A DNA stretch of 21,981 bases from an uncultured Erysipelotrichaceae bacterium (GTDB taxonomy: Bacteria > Bacillota_I > Bacilli_A > Acholeplasmatales > Anaeroplasmataceae). The DNA is taken from contig CACZRY010000216.1 of assembly GCA_902783745.1 (NCBI GenBank), positions 1-21,981 on the forward strand, in the 5' to 3' direction. Positions 1 to 7,853 of the stretch are shown here, piece by piece. The translations under genes and the position numbers were made by a program. The notes beneath the pieces were generated by a model. That model was not told the origin of the DNA and made no database searches. It was given only the letters and a program-made list of their open reading frames with translations. Within the stretch, counting starts at the first letter, position 1. Each line of letters opens with the position of its first letter.

Positions 1-4
1 AAAA

Positions 5-730
5 ATGAAAAAGAAAGAAATGCATGAATCTAATATAAATACTGAATTTAAGGTATCATCATTTATCTTAAAACTTATAGTTTCAGTTTTATTATTTACA
101 TTCACATTTGTTATTTATTTATATTGCTTCCAAGATAGAGTTGATGATGCAATTTATATAACTTTATTCTGTGCAGGTGGAGCAACAGTATTAGCATCAA
201 TAATTTCTATGTTTAGTGTTGTAGGTTCTTTTTATTCACCAGGATCTAGAAGAGTTATATTAATTTTTAGCTTAGTTCAATTATTATTAGGTATATATGT
301 AATTGTTTCAGCATTTATATATATGAAATATCAGGATTCTGATTTCTCAAAAATAGTTACTAAACCTTATTTCCAATATTTTATATCTGCATCATTATAT
401 TTGTATTCAGTTTTATATTTATGGAAGACATGTGTTCATAAGGCTAAAGCATCACATTTGATGTTTTGGGTAAATATATATTTAATAACTGTTGCTTGTT
501 TTATTAATGCAACTGCAAATACAGTACCAAATAAAGAGAATTTAATTATTTATGCTAGTATAAGTTTATTCTTAGGTGTTGTATTATTAGTTATTTCATT
601 AGTTGAATATCACGTTAATCAAAAAAGATTAAAAAAGCAAATTGAGAATGAAGAATCTACAAATTCAAAAGATGATAATAGCAATGATAATGAACAAGAT
701 AAGTCACAAAATAATACAGAAGAAGAGTAA
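5..730 (+). CDS. Polytopic membrane protein of unknown function
   Basis: A 241-residue protein that I do not recognise. It has about six hydrophobic stretches suited to membrane segments (roughly residues 21-43, 49-75, 84-108, 123-141, 151-171 and 181-203). After these comes a short basic stretch (QKRLKKQ) and a low-complexity hydrophilic tail rich in Asn, Asp, Glu and Ser (about 212-241) that is probably cytosolic. No signal-peptide cleavage site or catalytic motif is visible. The ATG lies four bases into the window, so its ribosome binding site and promoter are outside, and an in-frame upstream start cannot be excluded. An intrinsic terminator follows directly, so the gene ends its own transcription unit and is not co-transcribed with tig. 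It could be a small transporter-like or stress membrane protein, but nothing in the sequence decides this. Confidence 0.75.
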   Translation: MKKKEMHESNINTEFKVSSFILKLIVSVLLFTFTFVIYLYCFQDRVDDAIYITLFCAGGATVLASIISMFSVVGSFYSPGSRRVILIFSLVQLLLGIYVIVSAFIYMKYQDSDFSKIVTKPYFQYFISASLYLYSVLYLWKTCVHKAKASHLMFWVNIYLITVACFINATANTVPNKENLIIYASISLFLGVVLLVISLVEYHVNQKRLKKQIENEESTNSKDDNSNDNEQDKSQNNTEEE

Positions 731-739
731 TATTTAATA

Positions 740-776
740 AAGTTCTATGGAAACATAGAATTTTATTTATTTTTGG
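740..776 (+). terminator. Intrinsic terminator after the membrane protein gene
   Basis: A stem TTCTATG (743-749) / CATAGAA (754-760) with a GAAA tetraloop, extendable by weaker pairs at its base, is followed by a T-rich run (TTTTATTTATTTTT). Confidence 0.8.
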
Positions 777-808
777 ATTAAAACTGCTCCAAAAAAATAA
801 AATTAATC

Positions 809-836
809 TTTACTTTAAGTGCGAATATGATATAAT
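809..836 (+). promoter_or_regulatory. Sigma-A-type promoter of tig
   Basis: A -35 box TTTACT (809-814), a 16-nt spacer and a perfect -10 box TATAAT (831-836). It lies about 100 nt upstream of the tig start codon, so the mRNA has a leader of roughly 95 nt. Confidence 0.7.
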
Positions 837-854
837 TTAAACGTACGTTTTATA

Positions 855-936
855 AGGAATATTGAGATAAAACTAATATGAATATATTAATTAGGAGGAT
901 AGACTATTCCTGAAATATCTCGGTCTATAATTAACT
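855..936 (+). promoter_or_regulatory. Structured tig leader with a remote Shine-Dalgarno
   Basis: The only strong ribosome binding sequence, AGGAGG (893-898), lies 38 nt from the ATG at 937, much too far for direct use. Between them, ATAGAC (899-904) and GTCTAT (923-928) form a perfect 6-bp hairpin. Looping out 899-928 leaves exactly 8 nt between AGGAGG and ATG, a normal spacing. Two loop segments, 905-911 (TATTCCT) and 916-921 (TATCTC), are also perfectly complementary to upstream leader segments 855-861 (AGGAATA) and 864-869 (GAGATA), which would allow an alternative fold. A short ATT-initiated reading frame (906-947) overlapping the tig start is another possible explanation for the remote AGGAGG. 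Confidence 0.5.
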
Positions 937-2454
937 ATGAAGATTGAAAATTTAGAACATAGCCAAAAGAAGTTTACATTTGAAGTAACACCAGAAGAAT
1001 TCGAAAAGGCATTAGACAAGGCTTTCACAACTGAAGTTGCAAAGGTTTCTATTCCAGGATTCAGAAAGGGACATGCTCCAAGATCAGTATTCGAAAAGAA
1101 TTATGGTGTTGAAGCATTATATTCTACAGCTTTAGATGTAATTTTAAATGATAAAGTACAAGAAGTTGTTAAGGATCAAGAATTAGCTAAGACTTTCATT
1201 GGTCAATTTAGACCAGTTATTGATGAAGCACCTGTAAGAGGTAAGGCTTTTAAGATTGCTTTAGCTATTGATGTACAACCAGAAGTTAAGTTACCTGATT
1301 ACAAGGCAATTGAAGTTAAGGAAAAGGATTTAGTAGCATCTGATAAGGATGTTGATGATGCAATTAAGGCAATCACAAGAAAGGATGCTAAGAAGGCTGA
1401 TAAGAGAGCTGGTAGCAAGATTGCTAAGGGCGATTATGCTACATTCGATTTCGTTGGTACAGTTGACGGAGTTGAATTTGAAGGCGGTAAGGCTGAAAAT
1501 TATGAATTAGAAATTGGTTCAGGTCAATTCATTCCAGGATTTGAAGATCAAATGATTGGTATGAAGGTTGATGAAGTTAAGGATTTAAATGTTAAGTTCC
1601 CAGAAGAATATCAAGCAAAGGATTTAGCTGGTAAGGATGCTGTATTCAAGGTAACTGTACATAAGATTCAAAAGGAAACTTTACCTGAATTAACTGAAGA
1701 ATATGTTAAGAGCTTAAATGTTGCAGGTGCAACTGATGAAGCTTCATTAAAAGCTGCAAAGAAGAAGGAAATTGAAGATAGAAAGGCTGTATCTGAAAAG
1801 GATAGACAGTTCAATGAAATCATTCAACAAATCTTAGATGCAACTGAAATTGATATGCCTCAAACTTTAATTGATGAAAGAGCAAATCAATTCAAGGCAC
1901 AATATCAAAACCAAGCAAAGGCTTATAATATTCCATTCGCTACATTCTTACAAATCATGGGCACAACTGAAGAAGAATTCAATAAGCGTGCTTTAGAAGA
2001 TGGCGAAAGACAAGCTAAGTTCAATGTAGTTGCATCAGCAATCATTGAAGCTGAAAAGTTAACTCCAACAAATGATGAATTAACTAAGGCTGCTGAAGAA
2101 GATGCTAAGGCTAACCATCGTTCTAAGGAACAAAACTTACAAGCTAATTTCCAAAGATATTGGTCAAATATTGCTTATAGCAAGTTAGTTGAATGCTTAC
2201 TTGGCTATGCTAAGGAAGTTAAAGAACCTAAGACTTTAGCTAAGGCTGAAGGAAAGAAGACTACAGCTAAGAAGTCTACTGCAACAAAGAAGACTACTAC
2301 AAAGTCAACTGAAGAAAAAGCTACAACAGCTAAGAAGACTACAACTAAGAAGGCTTCTTCAACTACAGCAAAGAAGTCTACAACAGCTAAGAAGACAACT
2401 TCTACAACAGCAAAGAAGACTACAACTAAGAAGGCTGCAGCTAAGGCTGAATAA
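937..2454 (+). CDS. tig: Trigger factor (ribosome-associated chaperone/PPIase) with a basic C-terminal tail
   Basis: Trigger factor binds the ribosomal exit tunnel and shields nascent chains. The N-terminal ribosome-binding domain carries the signature loop GFRKGHAP (residues 41-48). An FKBP-type peptidyl-prolyl isomerase domain follows at about 165-245 (GDYATFDFVG to VHKIQ), and then the helical chaperone domain to about 428. The usual family length is about 430 residues. This protein is 505 because of a 77-residue tail (about 429-505) made almost only of Lys, Thr, Ala and Ser in AKK-T-T-like repeats, which is not part of the family. The start is fixed by the conserved N-terminus, even though the Shine-Dalgarno is 38 nt upstream (see leader). 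Lys is almost always AAG, as in other apparently highly expressed genes here. The gene has its own promoter and terminator, so it is monocistronic. Confidence 0.97.
   Translation: MKIENLEHSQKKFTFEVTPEEFEKALDKAFTTEVAKVSIPGFRKGHAPRSVFEKNYGVEALYSTALDVILNDKVQEVVKDQELAKTFIGQFRPVIDEAPVRGKAFKIALAIDVQPEVKLPDYKAIEVKEKDLVASDKDVDDAIKAITRKDAKKADKRAGSKIAKGDYATFDFVGTVDGVEFEGGKAENYELEIGSGQFIPGFEDQMIGMKVDEVKDLNVKFPEEYQAKDLAGKDAVFKVTVHKIQKETLPELTEEYVKSLNVAGATDEASLKAAKKKEIEDRKAVSEKDRQFNEIIQQILDATEIDMPQTLIDERANQFKAQYQNQAKAYNIPFATFLQIMGTTEEEFNKRALEDGERQAKFNVVASAIIEAEKLTPTNDELTKAAEEDAKANHRSKEQNLQANFQRYWSNIAYSKLVECLLGYAKEVKEPKTLAKAEGKKTTAKKSTATKKTTTKSTEEKATTAKKTTTKKASSTTAKKSTTAKKTTSTTAKKTTTKKAAAKAE
2223..2451 (+). 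repeat. Low-complexity Lys/Thr/Ala repeat tract inside tig
   Basis: Degenerate tandem repeats of units like ACAGCTAAGAAG(ACT/TCT)ACA encode the AKKTT/AKKST tail. The third-position choices are uniform, which suggests expansion by slippage or unequal recombination. Copy number probably differs between strains (inference). Confidence 0.8.
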
Positions 2455-2472
2455 TATATAAATTATAAAACA

Positions 2473-2509
2473 TAAAAAAGAGCCAGTATATAATACTGGC
2501 TTTTGTTTC
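2473..2509 (+). terminator. Intrinsic terminator of tig
   Basis: A perfect 9-bp stem AGCCAGTAT (2481-2489) / ATACTGGCT (2493-2501) with a 3-nt loop, A-rich on the 5' side and followed by TTTGTTT. Confidence 0.9.
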
Positions 2510-2553
2510 CATTCATATAAAAATTTGGATAATTATGTTATTTTTGTATTTTT

Positions 2554-2580
2554 TTGGCACACTACTTGCAATAGTGCCAA
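2554..2580 (+). promoter_or_regulatory. CIRCE-like operator (HrcA binding site) of lon
   Basis: TTGGCACAC (2554-2562), a 9-nt spacer, then TAGTGCCAA (2572-2580). The classical CIRCE is TTAGCACTC-N9-GAGTGCTAA, so 14 of 18 arm positions match and the 9-nt spacing is exact. The element brackets the -35 box, and its right arm fills the -35/-10 interval, so a bound repressor would block RNA polymerase. HrcA control of lon is known in mycoplasmas; control here is inferred from the site. Confidence 0.75.
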
Positions 2581-2593
2581 AATGTGCTATAAT
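2566..2593 (+). promoter_or_regulatory. Promoter of lon, embedded in the operator
   Basis: A -35 box TTGCAA (2566-2571), a 16-nt spacer and a perfect -10 box TATAAT (2588-2593) preceded by the extended -10 element TGC (2585-2587). Confidence 0.7.
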
Positions 2594-2674
2594 AATAATT
2601 GCTTGATTAGGAGATTATTTTGCATTTACCTAAAAAAGATAGAAAGATAAGTATTAAGAAAGAAGGTATACATC

Positions 2675-5008
2675 ATGGAAGAAAAGACAATTGAAAACAC
2701 AAGTAAGATTGTATTACCTGCCATAGCTGTTAGAGGCTTTGTTCCACTTCCAGGCAATGATTTTAAGATTGAAGTAGGAAGAGAAAATTCTGTATCTGCA
2801 TTAGATGCTGCTGAGAAGATGTATGGTGGTAACATTTTATTATTAATTCAAAAGAGTGCCACTCAAAATGAAGTAACTAAAGATGATATAGAATCTATTG
2901 GTGTTTTAGCAAGAGTTACATTAAAACTTAAATTACCTAATGGTAATTATAGAGTTAAATTTACAATAGCAAATCGTATTAAGGTATTAGAATATACTCA
3001 AATTGCTCCATATTTTGTATGTAGCTATGAAAAGCTATATTCTATATTAAATAATGATGAAACTGAAACAGCATTAATTAAACAGGTTTCTGAAGGAATT
3101 GCACAGAATTCAACAATGGTTGTTGGCTCTATGGATACAATTACTAAGCTTTTAAGAGATGGTGCAAATGCGGATTTATTATCTGATACTATTGCATATC
3201 AATTAAAGACATCTTCAGGACAATCTAAATATAAATATTTAGAGGAATTATCTGTTTCTCGTAGATTAGAAATGATATTAGAAGATATCGAAAGAGAAAA
3301 ACAAATCTTAGATATCGAAGACAAGATTAATAAGGATGTTAAAAAATCTATTGATGATTCTCAAAAAGAATATTATTTAAGAGAAAAAATGAAGGCTATT
3401 CAAACTGAACTTGGTGATAAGGCTAGAACTGAAGAAGATGTTGAAAACCTAAGAAAGAGACTTGAAGAAGCTAAATTACCTAAGGGTATGTATGAAAAGG
3501 CTATGGATGAGCTTAAAAAGTATGCAAATACAAGCGCACAAATGGCTGAATCTGGTATCATTAGAAGCTATCTTGAATTAATTTGTGATTTACCTTGGTA
3601 TAAACAAACTGAAGATAATCAAGATTTAAACGATGTAATTAAAAAGCTTGATTCTAAGCATTATGGTTTGAAGAAGGTTAAGGATCGTATTGTTGAATAT
3701 CTAGCTGTAAGAATGATGACAGGACATAATCCATCAACTATTTTATGTCTTGCAGGTCCTCCTGGAGTAGGTAAAACATCTTTAGCAAGATCTATTTCTG
3801 ATGCTTTAGGACGTAAGTTCGTTAAACAATCACTTGGTGGTATAAGAGACGAATCTGAAATCCGTGGTCATAGAAGAACATATATTGGTGCCTTACCTGG
3901 ACGTATAATTAAGGGTATGAAGGATGCTGGTACTGTTAACCCTGTATTCTTATTAGATGAAATTGATAAGATGACAGCTGATTATAGAGGAGATCCTGCT
4001 GCAGCAATGCTAGAGGTTCTAGACCCAGAACAAAACAAGTATTTCAGTGATAATTACTTAGAAGAACCATATGATTTATCACAGGTTATGTTTATAACAA
4101 CTGCAAATGATATTTCATCTATTCCAGCACCATTAAGAGACCGTATGGAAATTATTGAATTATCAAGTTATACAGAAATTGAAAAGTTCAATATTGGTTT
4201 CCAATATTTATTACCAAGAAATATTGAGGAACACGGCTTAAAAGAAGATCAGATTTCTATTACAGATGATGCAATGAGAAAGATTATTCGTGGCTACACA
4301 AGAGAAAGTGGTGTTCGTGAATTAAATCGTCAAATTGCTGCATTATGTAGAAAGACAGTAAAAAAGATTTTAATGGAAAAAGTTTCTAAGGTAGAAATTA
4401 CTGAAGATAATTTATCAGATTATTTAGGAAAGGTATTATTCTTAGATAATCAAAATCGTGAGAAGGACCAAGTTGGTATTGTTACAGGTTTAGCATGGAC
4501 ACAATTTGGTGGTGATACTTTAGATATCGAAGTTACATCATATCCTGGTAAGGGTGGATTAATCCTTACAGGTAAGCTTGGTGATGTTATGAAAGAATCT
4601 GCACAAGCAGCATTCTCATATGTACGTAGCCATGCAAATGAATTTGGAATTGATAATAAGGTATTCCAAGAAAATGATATTCATATTCATGTTCCAGAAG
4701 GTGCAGTTCCAAAGGATGGCCCATCTGCAGGTGTAACTTTAACAACTGCTTTAGTATCTGCATTATCTAATAAGCCAGTTTCATGTCATATAGGTATGAC
4801 AGGTGAAATTACATTACGTGGTGATGTATTACCAATTGGTGGTTTAAGAGAAAAATCTATTGCTGCAACAAGAAATGGCTTAAAGAAGATTTTCATACCA
4901 AAAGATAATGAAAGAGATATTGAAGATATACCTGAAGAAGTAAGAAAGGTATTAGAGATTCAACCTGTTGATCATATTTCTCAAATTTTAACTTCATTAT
5001 TTAAATAA
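2675..5008 (+). CDS. lon: ATP-dependent protease Lon (LonA type)
   Basis: Cytosolic AAA+ serine protease that degrades misfolded and selected regulatory proteins. At 777 residues it is full length for LonA. The N-terminal substrate-binding domain (about 12-205) starts with LPAIAVRGFVPLPG. The coiled central region is followed by the AAA+ module with Walker A GPPGVGKTS (361-369, Lys367) and Walker B (FLLDEIDKM). The C-terminal protease domain has the Ser-Lys dyad: Ser684 in PKDGPSAG and Lys727 in GGLREKS, 43 residues apart as in E. coli Lon. The chosen ATG has a Shine-Dalgarno GAAGG 8 nt upstream (2662-2666). A second AGGAG at 2609-2613 precedes a 24-codon TTG-initiated frame that overlaps the lon start. 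It is probably heat-shock regulated through the CIRCE-like operator. Monocistronic, with a terminator directly behind. Confidence 0.98.
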   Translation: MEEKTIENTSKIVLPAIAVRGFVPLPGNDFKIEVGRENSVSALDAAEKMYGGNILLLIQKSATQNEVTKDDIESIGVLARVTLKLKLPNGNYRVKFTIANRIKVLEYTQIAPYFVCSYEKLYSILNNDETETALIKQVSEGIAQNSTMVVGSMDTITKLLRDGANADLLSDTIAYQLKTSSGQSKYKYLEELSVSRRLEMILEDIEREKQILDIEDKINKDVKKSIDDSQKEYYLREKMKAIQTELGDKARTEEDVENLRKRLEEAKLPKGMYEKAMDELKKYANTSAQMAESGIIRSYLELICDLPWYKQTEDNQDLNDVIKKLDSKHYGLKKVKDRIVEYLAVRMMTGHNPSTILCLAGPPGVGKTSLARSISDALGRKFVKQSLGGIRDESEIRGHRRTYIGALPGRIIKGMKDAGTVNPVFLLDEIDKMTADYRGDPAAAMLEVLDPEQNKYFSDNYLEEPYDLSQVMFITTANDISSIPAPLRDRMEIIELSSYTEIEKFNIGFQYLLPRNIEEHGLKEDQISITDDAMRKIIRGYTRESGVRELNRQIAALCRKTVKKILMEKVSKVEITEDNLSDYLGKVLFLDNQNREKDQVGIVTGLAWTQFGGDTLDIEVTSYPGKGGLILTGKLGDVMKESAQAAFSYVRSHANEFGIDNKVFQENDIHIHVPEGAVPKDGPSAGVTLTTALVSALSNKPVSCHIGMTGEITLRGDVLPIGGLREKSIAATRNGLKKIFIPKDNERDIEDIPEEVRKVLEIQPVDHISQILTSLFK

Positions 5009-5016
5009 GAATTAGA

Positions 5017-5067
5017 GGTTGTGAAAAAACCTAACTTTTAAAAAAGTAGGCTTTCACAGCCTTTTTA
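5017..5067 (+). terminator. Intrinsic terminator of lon
   Basis: A 10-bp stem GGTTGTGAAA / TTTCACAGCC (one G-U pair) encloses a second stem (CCTA-ACTTTT / AAAAGT-AGG) and is followed by TTTTT. Confidence 0.85.
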
Positions 5068-5092
5068 ATTATAAAAAATATTTATTAAGATG

Positions 5093-5121
5093 TTGACAAT
5101 TATAAATGCTATTTATATAAT
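5093..5121 (+). promoter_or_regulatory. Consensus promoter of the lysR-rluA-phoH operon
   Basis: TTGACA (5093-5098), a 17-nt spacer and TATAAT (5116-5121). Both hexamers are perfect. Confidence 0.9.
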
Positions 5122-5156
5122 AAATAAAGTAGAAAAAAGTAATTGGAGACGATATT

Positions 5157-6044
5157 ATGGACGTTAAGTTAAAAACATTTTTAACACTACTTGAAGAAAA
5201 AAATTATACAAAAACTGCAAAAAAGCTTTTTATTACACAACCAGCAGTTACTCATCATATTAAACAATTAGAGTCTGACTATAAAATTTCTTTATTTGAA
5301 GATACAAAAAAATTTACTTTAACTAAAAAAGGTAAAATTTTATATGAGTACGCTAAAAAAGCTAGACTTGAAGATGAACAGCTTATTAATTCTTTAAAAA
5401 GAGAAGAAGACAAACAAGGATATAATCTAGGTTTAACAGATATGGTTGCTTCATGTTTAATGTCTTCAAGAATTTTATCATTATTAAATGGAGATAAAAG
5501 ACCATTTAATGTTTTTTGTACTGATTATTTAACAATTGAGAATAAAATACTAAATGGTGAATATGATTTTGGTATTATAGATCACTCATTTGATTCTGAA
5601 GTTTTTAATTCTATTTCTATCACATCAAGTGAAATTGTTTTAGTATGTTCTAGTGATGGTATATATAAAGATAAAGATAGAATAACAAGAGAAATGCTTA
5701 CGTCTGCAACAATTATTTTATCTGAGACTAATACTGGACTTAATAAAACTACAACAGATGTTTTAAAAGAAAAGAATATTAGATTAAGAAATAATATGGT
5801 ATTAGAGACTAATAATGCAGATATGTTAGTTAAGATGGTTAAGTTCTATGATGGTATAGGATTTGCTTATATTGATTCTGTAAGGAAATATATTGATGAT
5901 GGTAGCTTACATCAAATATCATTATTGAATTTCTCTCCAGTACAAACATTTTATTTAATTTATAATAAAGTATCTTATTTAGATGATGAGATAACAAATT
6001 TATTTACTTCTATAAAAAAGAAACTTGGTACAACAAATGATTAA
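5157..6044 (+). CDS. LysR-family transcriptional regulator
   Basis: 295 residues, the usual LysR length. The N-terminal winged helix-turn-helix (about 1-60) shows the family pattern: F-TLLEEKNYTKTAKKL, then TQPAVTHHIKQLE, then a wing with F-LTKKGK. The remainder (about 85-290) has the size of the two-lobed periplasmic-binding-protein-like effector domain, but it is divergent and the ligand cannot be read from it. The gene has a perfect promoter and GGAG (5145-5148) 8 nt before the ATG. Unlike many LysR genes it is not divergent from a target operon. It leads an operon with rRNA/RNA-handling genes, and its stop overlaps the next start by 8 nt. It may regulate itself or a distant target. Codon use favours AAA for Lys, unlike tig. 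Confidence 0.93.
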   Translation: MDVKLKTFLTLLEEKNYTKTAKKLFITQPAVTHHIKQLESDYKISLFEDTKKFTLTKKGKILYEYAKKARLEDEQLINSLKREEDKQGYNLGLTDMVASCLMSSRILSLLNGDKRPFNVFCTDYLTIENKILNGEYDFGIIDHSFDSEVFNSISITSSEIVLVCSSDGIYKDKDRITREMLTSATIILSETNTGLNKTTTDVLKEKNIRLRNNMVLETNNADMLVKMVKFYDGIGFAYIDSVRKYIDDGSLHQISLLNFSPVQTFYLIYNKVSYLDDEITNLFTSIKKKLGTTND

Positions 6045-6693
6045 AGTTTATTATTGCGACAATCATGTTATTGTTGCTTATAAGGAAAAAGGTATATTAT
6101 CACAGCCTGATGGTTCTAATAAATTAGATATGTTAACAATATTAAAGGATTATATTAAAGAAAAATATAATAAACCTGGAAATGTTTTTTTAGGACTTGT
6201 TCATAGATTAGATATTAATACAAGTGGTGTTATGGTTTTTGCAAGAACATCTAAAGGTGCAGAAAGATTAAGTGAAGCTGTATCTAAGCATCTATTAAGA
6301 AAAAAATATATTGCGACTGTTGAAGGTGTTTTAACAAACAAAGATTATATTAAGCTTGTTAATTATATATATAAGGATGAAAAAGAAAAGAAGAGTTATA
6401 TTAGTAATACAGGGAAAGAATCAATTTTAGAATATAGAGCTTTAAGAAATTATAAAATTGATAGTCATGATGTTACTGATATAGATGTTAATTTATTGAC
6501 AGGAAGATTTCATCAAATTAGATGTCAAATGGCTAATATAGGTCATCCATTATATGGCGATAAGAAATATGGTAGTAAATATAGTATAGATAATAATTCA
6601 TTTCCACTTGAGGCATATGAATTGACATTTCCTCATCCTATAACTAAAGAAATGATGACTTTTAGATCTATGGAGGTTAAAGATGAAGCTTGA
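6037..6693 (+). CDS. RluA-family pseudouridine synthase
   Basis: Isomerises uridine to pseudouridine in rRNA or tRNA. The hallmark motif HRLD-x-x-TSG is present, with catalytic Asp59 counted from the ATG at 6037. LLRKKYIA, the FHQIR motif (in LLTGRFHQIRCQMA) and HPLYGDKKYG also match the family. At 218 residues it is short and lacks the N-terminal S4 domain found in RluC/RluD, like the compact RluA/TruC-type members, so the target uridine cannot be assigned. I prefer ATG 6037 over the in-frame TTG at 6025: the protein then starts MIKVYYCDN, in line with the family. No strong Shine-Dalgarno is seen, and the 8-nt overlap with lysR suggests translational coupling. It overlaps phoH by 11 nt downstream. 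Confidence 0.93.
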   Translation: MIKVYYCDNHVIVAYKEKGILSQPDGSNKLDMLTILKDYIKEKYNKPGNVFLGLVHRLDINTSGVMVFARTSKGAERLSEAVSKHLLRKKYIATVEGVLTNKDYIKLVNYIYKDEKEKKSYISNTGKESILEYRALRNYKIDSHDVTDIDVNLLTGRFHQIRCQMANIGHPLYGDKKYGSKYSIDNNSFPLEAYELTFPHPITKEMMTFRSMEVKDEA

Positions 6694-7639
6694 TGTTGAA
6701 ATTAAAAGAAACATTGATGCTAAAAATATATGTGGTGTTAATAATTCTAATATTAAAGTTATAGAAGAATTATATAATACCTTAATAGAGCTTAATGGTC
6801 CTTATATTATTGTAAAAGAGGATAATATTGATATATTAAATGAACTAAATAGCTTATTTACTATTTTAATATATGAGTCTGAGCATGATATCAATATTAC
6901 ACCTAAGGATATTGTATACGCAAAAGAAATTGTATCTAATGGTAATAAAGACTTATATTTAAAATTTTTATCAAATCGTAAACCAATTTGTTATACAAGA
7001 TATAATAAGCCAATATATGCTAAAACATTAAAACAAGATGAATATATTAAATCAATATATAATCATGATTTAGTATTTTCTATTGGAGCAGCTGGTACTG
7101 GTAAGACTTATCTTGCTGTATGTTATGGTGTTAGTCTTTTGAAAAGTGGAAAGTTTGAAAAGATTATTTTAACAAGACCAGCAGTAGAAGCAGGTGAGTC
7201 TTTAGGATTCTTACCTGGTGATTTAAAAGAAAAGGTTGATCCATATCTAAGACCATTATATGATGCATTATATGATATGCTTGGAGTAGAATCAGTTAAT
7301 CAATTGATTGAAAAGCAGGTTATTGAAATAGCTCCTCTTGCTTATATGAGAGGAAGAACTTTAGAAAATGCGTTTATAATTCTTGATGAAGCTCAGAATG
7401 CAACAGTAGATCAGTTAAAAATGTTTTTAACTAGATTAGGATTTAACTCAAAAATGGTTGTTACAGGAGATATTTCTCAAATTGATTTACCAAATAATAA
7501 AAAATCCGGTTTAAAGATATCATCATCTATATTAAAGAATTTAAATGAAGTAGATGTTATTAATTTTGAGAAGTGTGATGTTGTAAGACATCCTTTAGTT
7601 GCAAAAATTATTGAACGCTTTGAAAATTTACAAGAATAG
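6683..7639 (+). CDS. PhoH-family ATPase (PhoL-like)
   Basis: Cytosolic P-loop ATPase of the PhoH/YbeZ family, linked in other bacteria to RNA metabolism and ribosome maturation. The Walker A is GAAGTGKT (135-142, Lys141), followed by RPAVEAGESLGFLPGDL-EK and the Walker B region FIILDEAQNAT, then TGD-SQIDLP. At 318 residues the length is typical. The first 100 residues (the usual KH-like N-terminal part) are poorly conserved to my eye. GGAGG (6672-6676) sits 6 nt before the ATG, inside the end of the upstream gene. In most Firmicutes phoH is followed by the endoribonuclease gene ybeY. Here a terminator follows instead, and its operon partner is an RluA-type pseudouridine synthase. Confidence 0.95.
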   Translation: MKLDVEIKRNIDAKNICGVNNSNIKVIEELYNTLIELNGPYIIVKEDNIDILNELNSLFTILIYESEHDINITPKDIVYAKEIVSNGNKDLYLKFLSNRKPICYTRYNKPIYAKTLKQDEYIKSIYNHDLVFSIGAAGTGKTYLAVCYGVSLLKSGKFEKIILTRPAVEAGESLGFLPGDLKEKVDPYLRPLYDALYDMLGVESVNQLIEKQVIEIAPLAYMRGRTLENAFIILDEAQNATVDQLKMFLTRLGFNSKMVVTGDISQIDLPNNKKSGLKISSSILKNLNEVDVINFEKCDVVRHPLVAKIIERFENLQE

Positions 7640-7645
7640 TCCCGT

Positions 7646-7676
7646 AAAAGTTCGAGAAAATCGAACTTTTTATTAT
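7646..7676 (+). terminator. Intrinsic terminator of the lysR-rluA-phoH operon
   Basis: A perfect 10-bp stem AAAAGTTCGA (7646-7655) / TCGAACTTTT (7661-7670) with a GAAAA loop and a following T-rich tract. Confidence 0.92.
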
Positions 7677-7788
7677 TATTTTTTGAATATTTTATGAAAA
7701 TAGGACTTTCATAGGGGTAATTTTTTAAAAAAATATGTATAAAGTGCACGAAAATGCATAAAAAATCGATATTTTATTATAAATTATC

Positions 7789-7817
7789 TTGAATTTGATT
7801 ATGAAATAGCATAAAAT
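7789..7817 (+). promoter_or_regulatory. Probable promoter of the 880-residue membrane protein gene
   Basis: TTGAAT (7789-7794), a 17-nt spacer and TAAAAT (7812-7817). Further upstream a small inverted repeat, TATGAAA (7693-7699) / TTTCATA (7707-7713), lies outside any gene and has no assigned role. Confidence 0.55.
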
Positions 7818-7853
7818 TAAGATATAAAAATATGTGATTGGAGATGTTATATA

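Noticed and set aside
6025..6036. TTG start giving a four-residue longer pseudouridine synthase
   Set aside because: The ATG at 6037 gives the family-like N-terminus and a normal stop-start overlap; the TTG has no better ribosome binding site.
7677..7788. Small gene or second RNA between phoH and the 880-residue membrane protein gene
   Set aside because: No start with a ribosome binding site and no terminator-like stem with a T-run; only a weak 7-bp inverted repeat (7693-7713).
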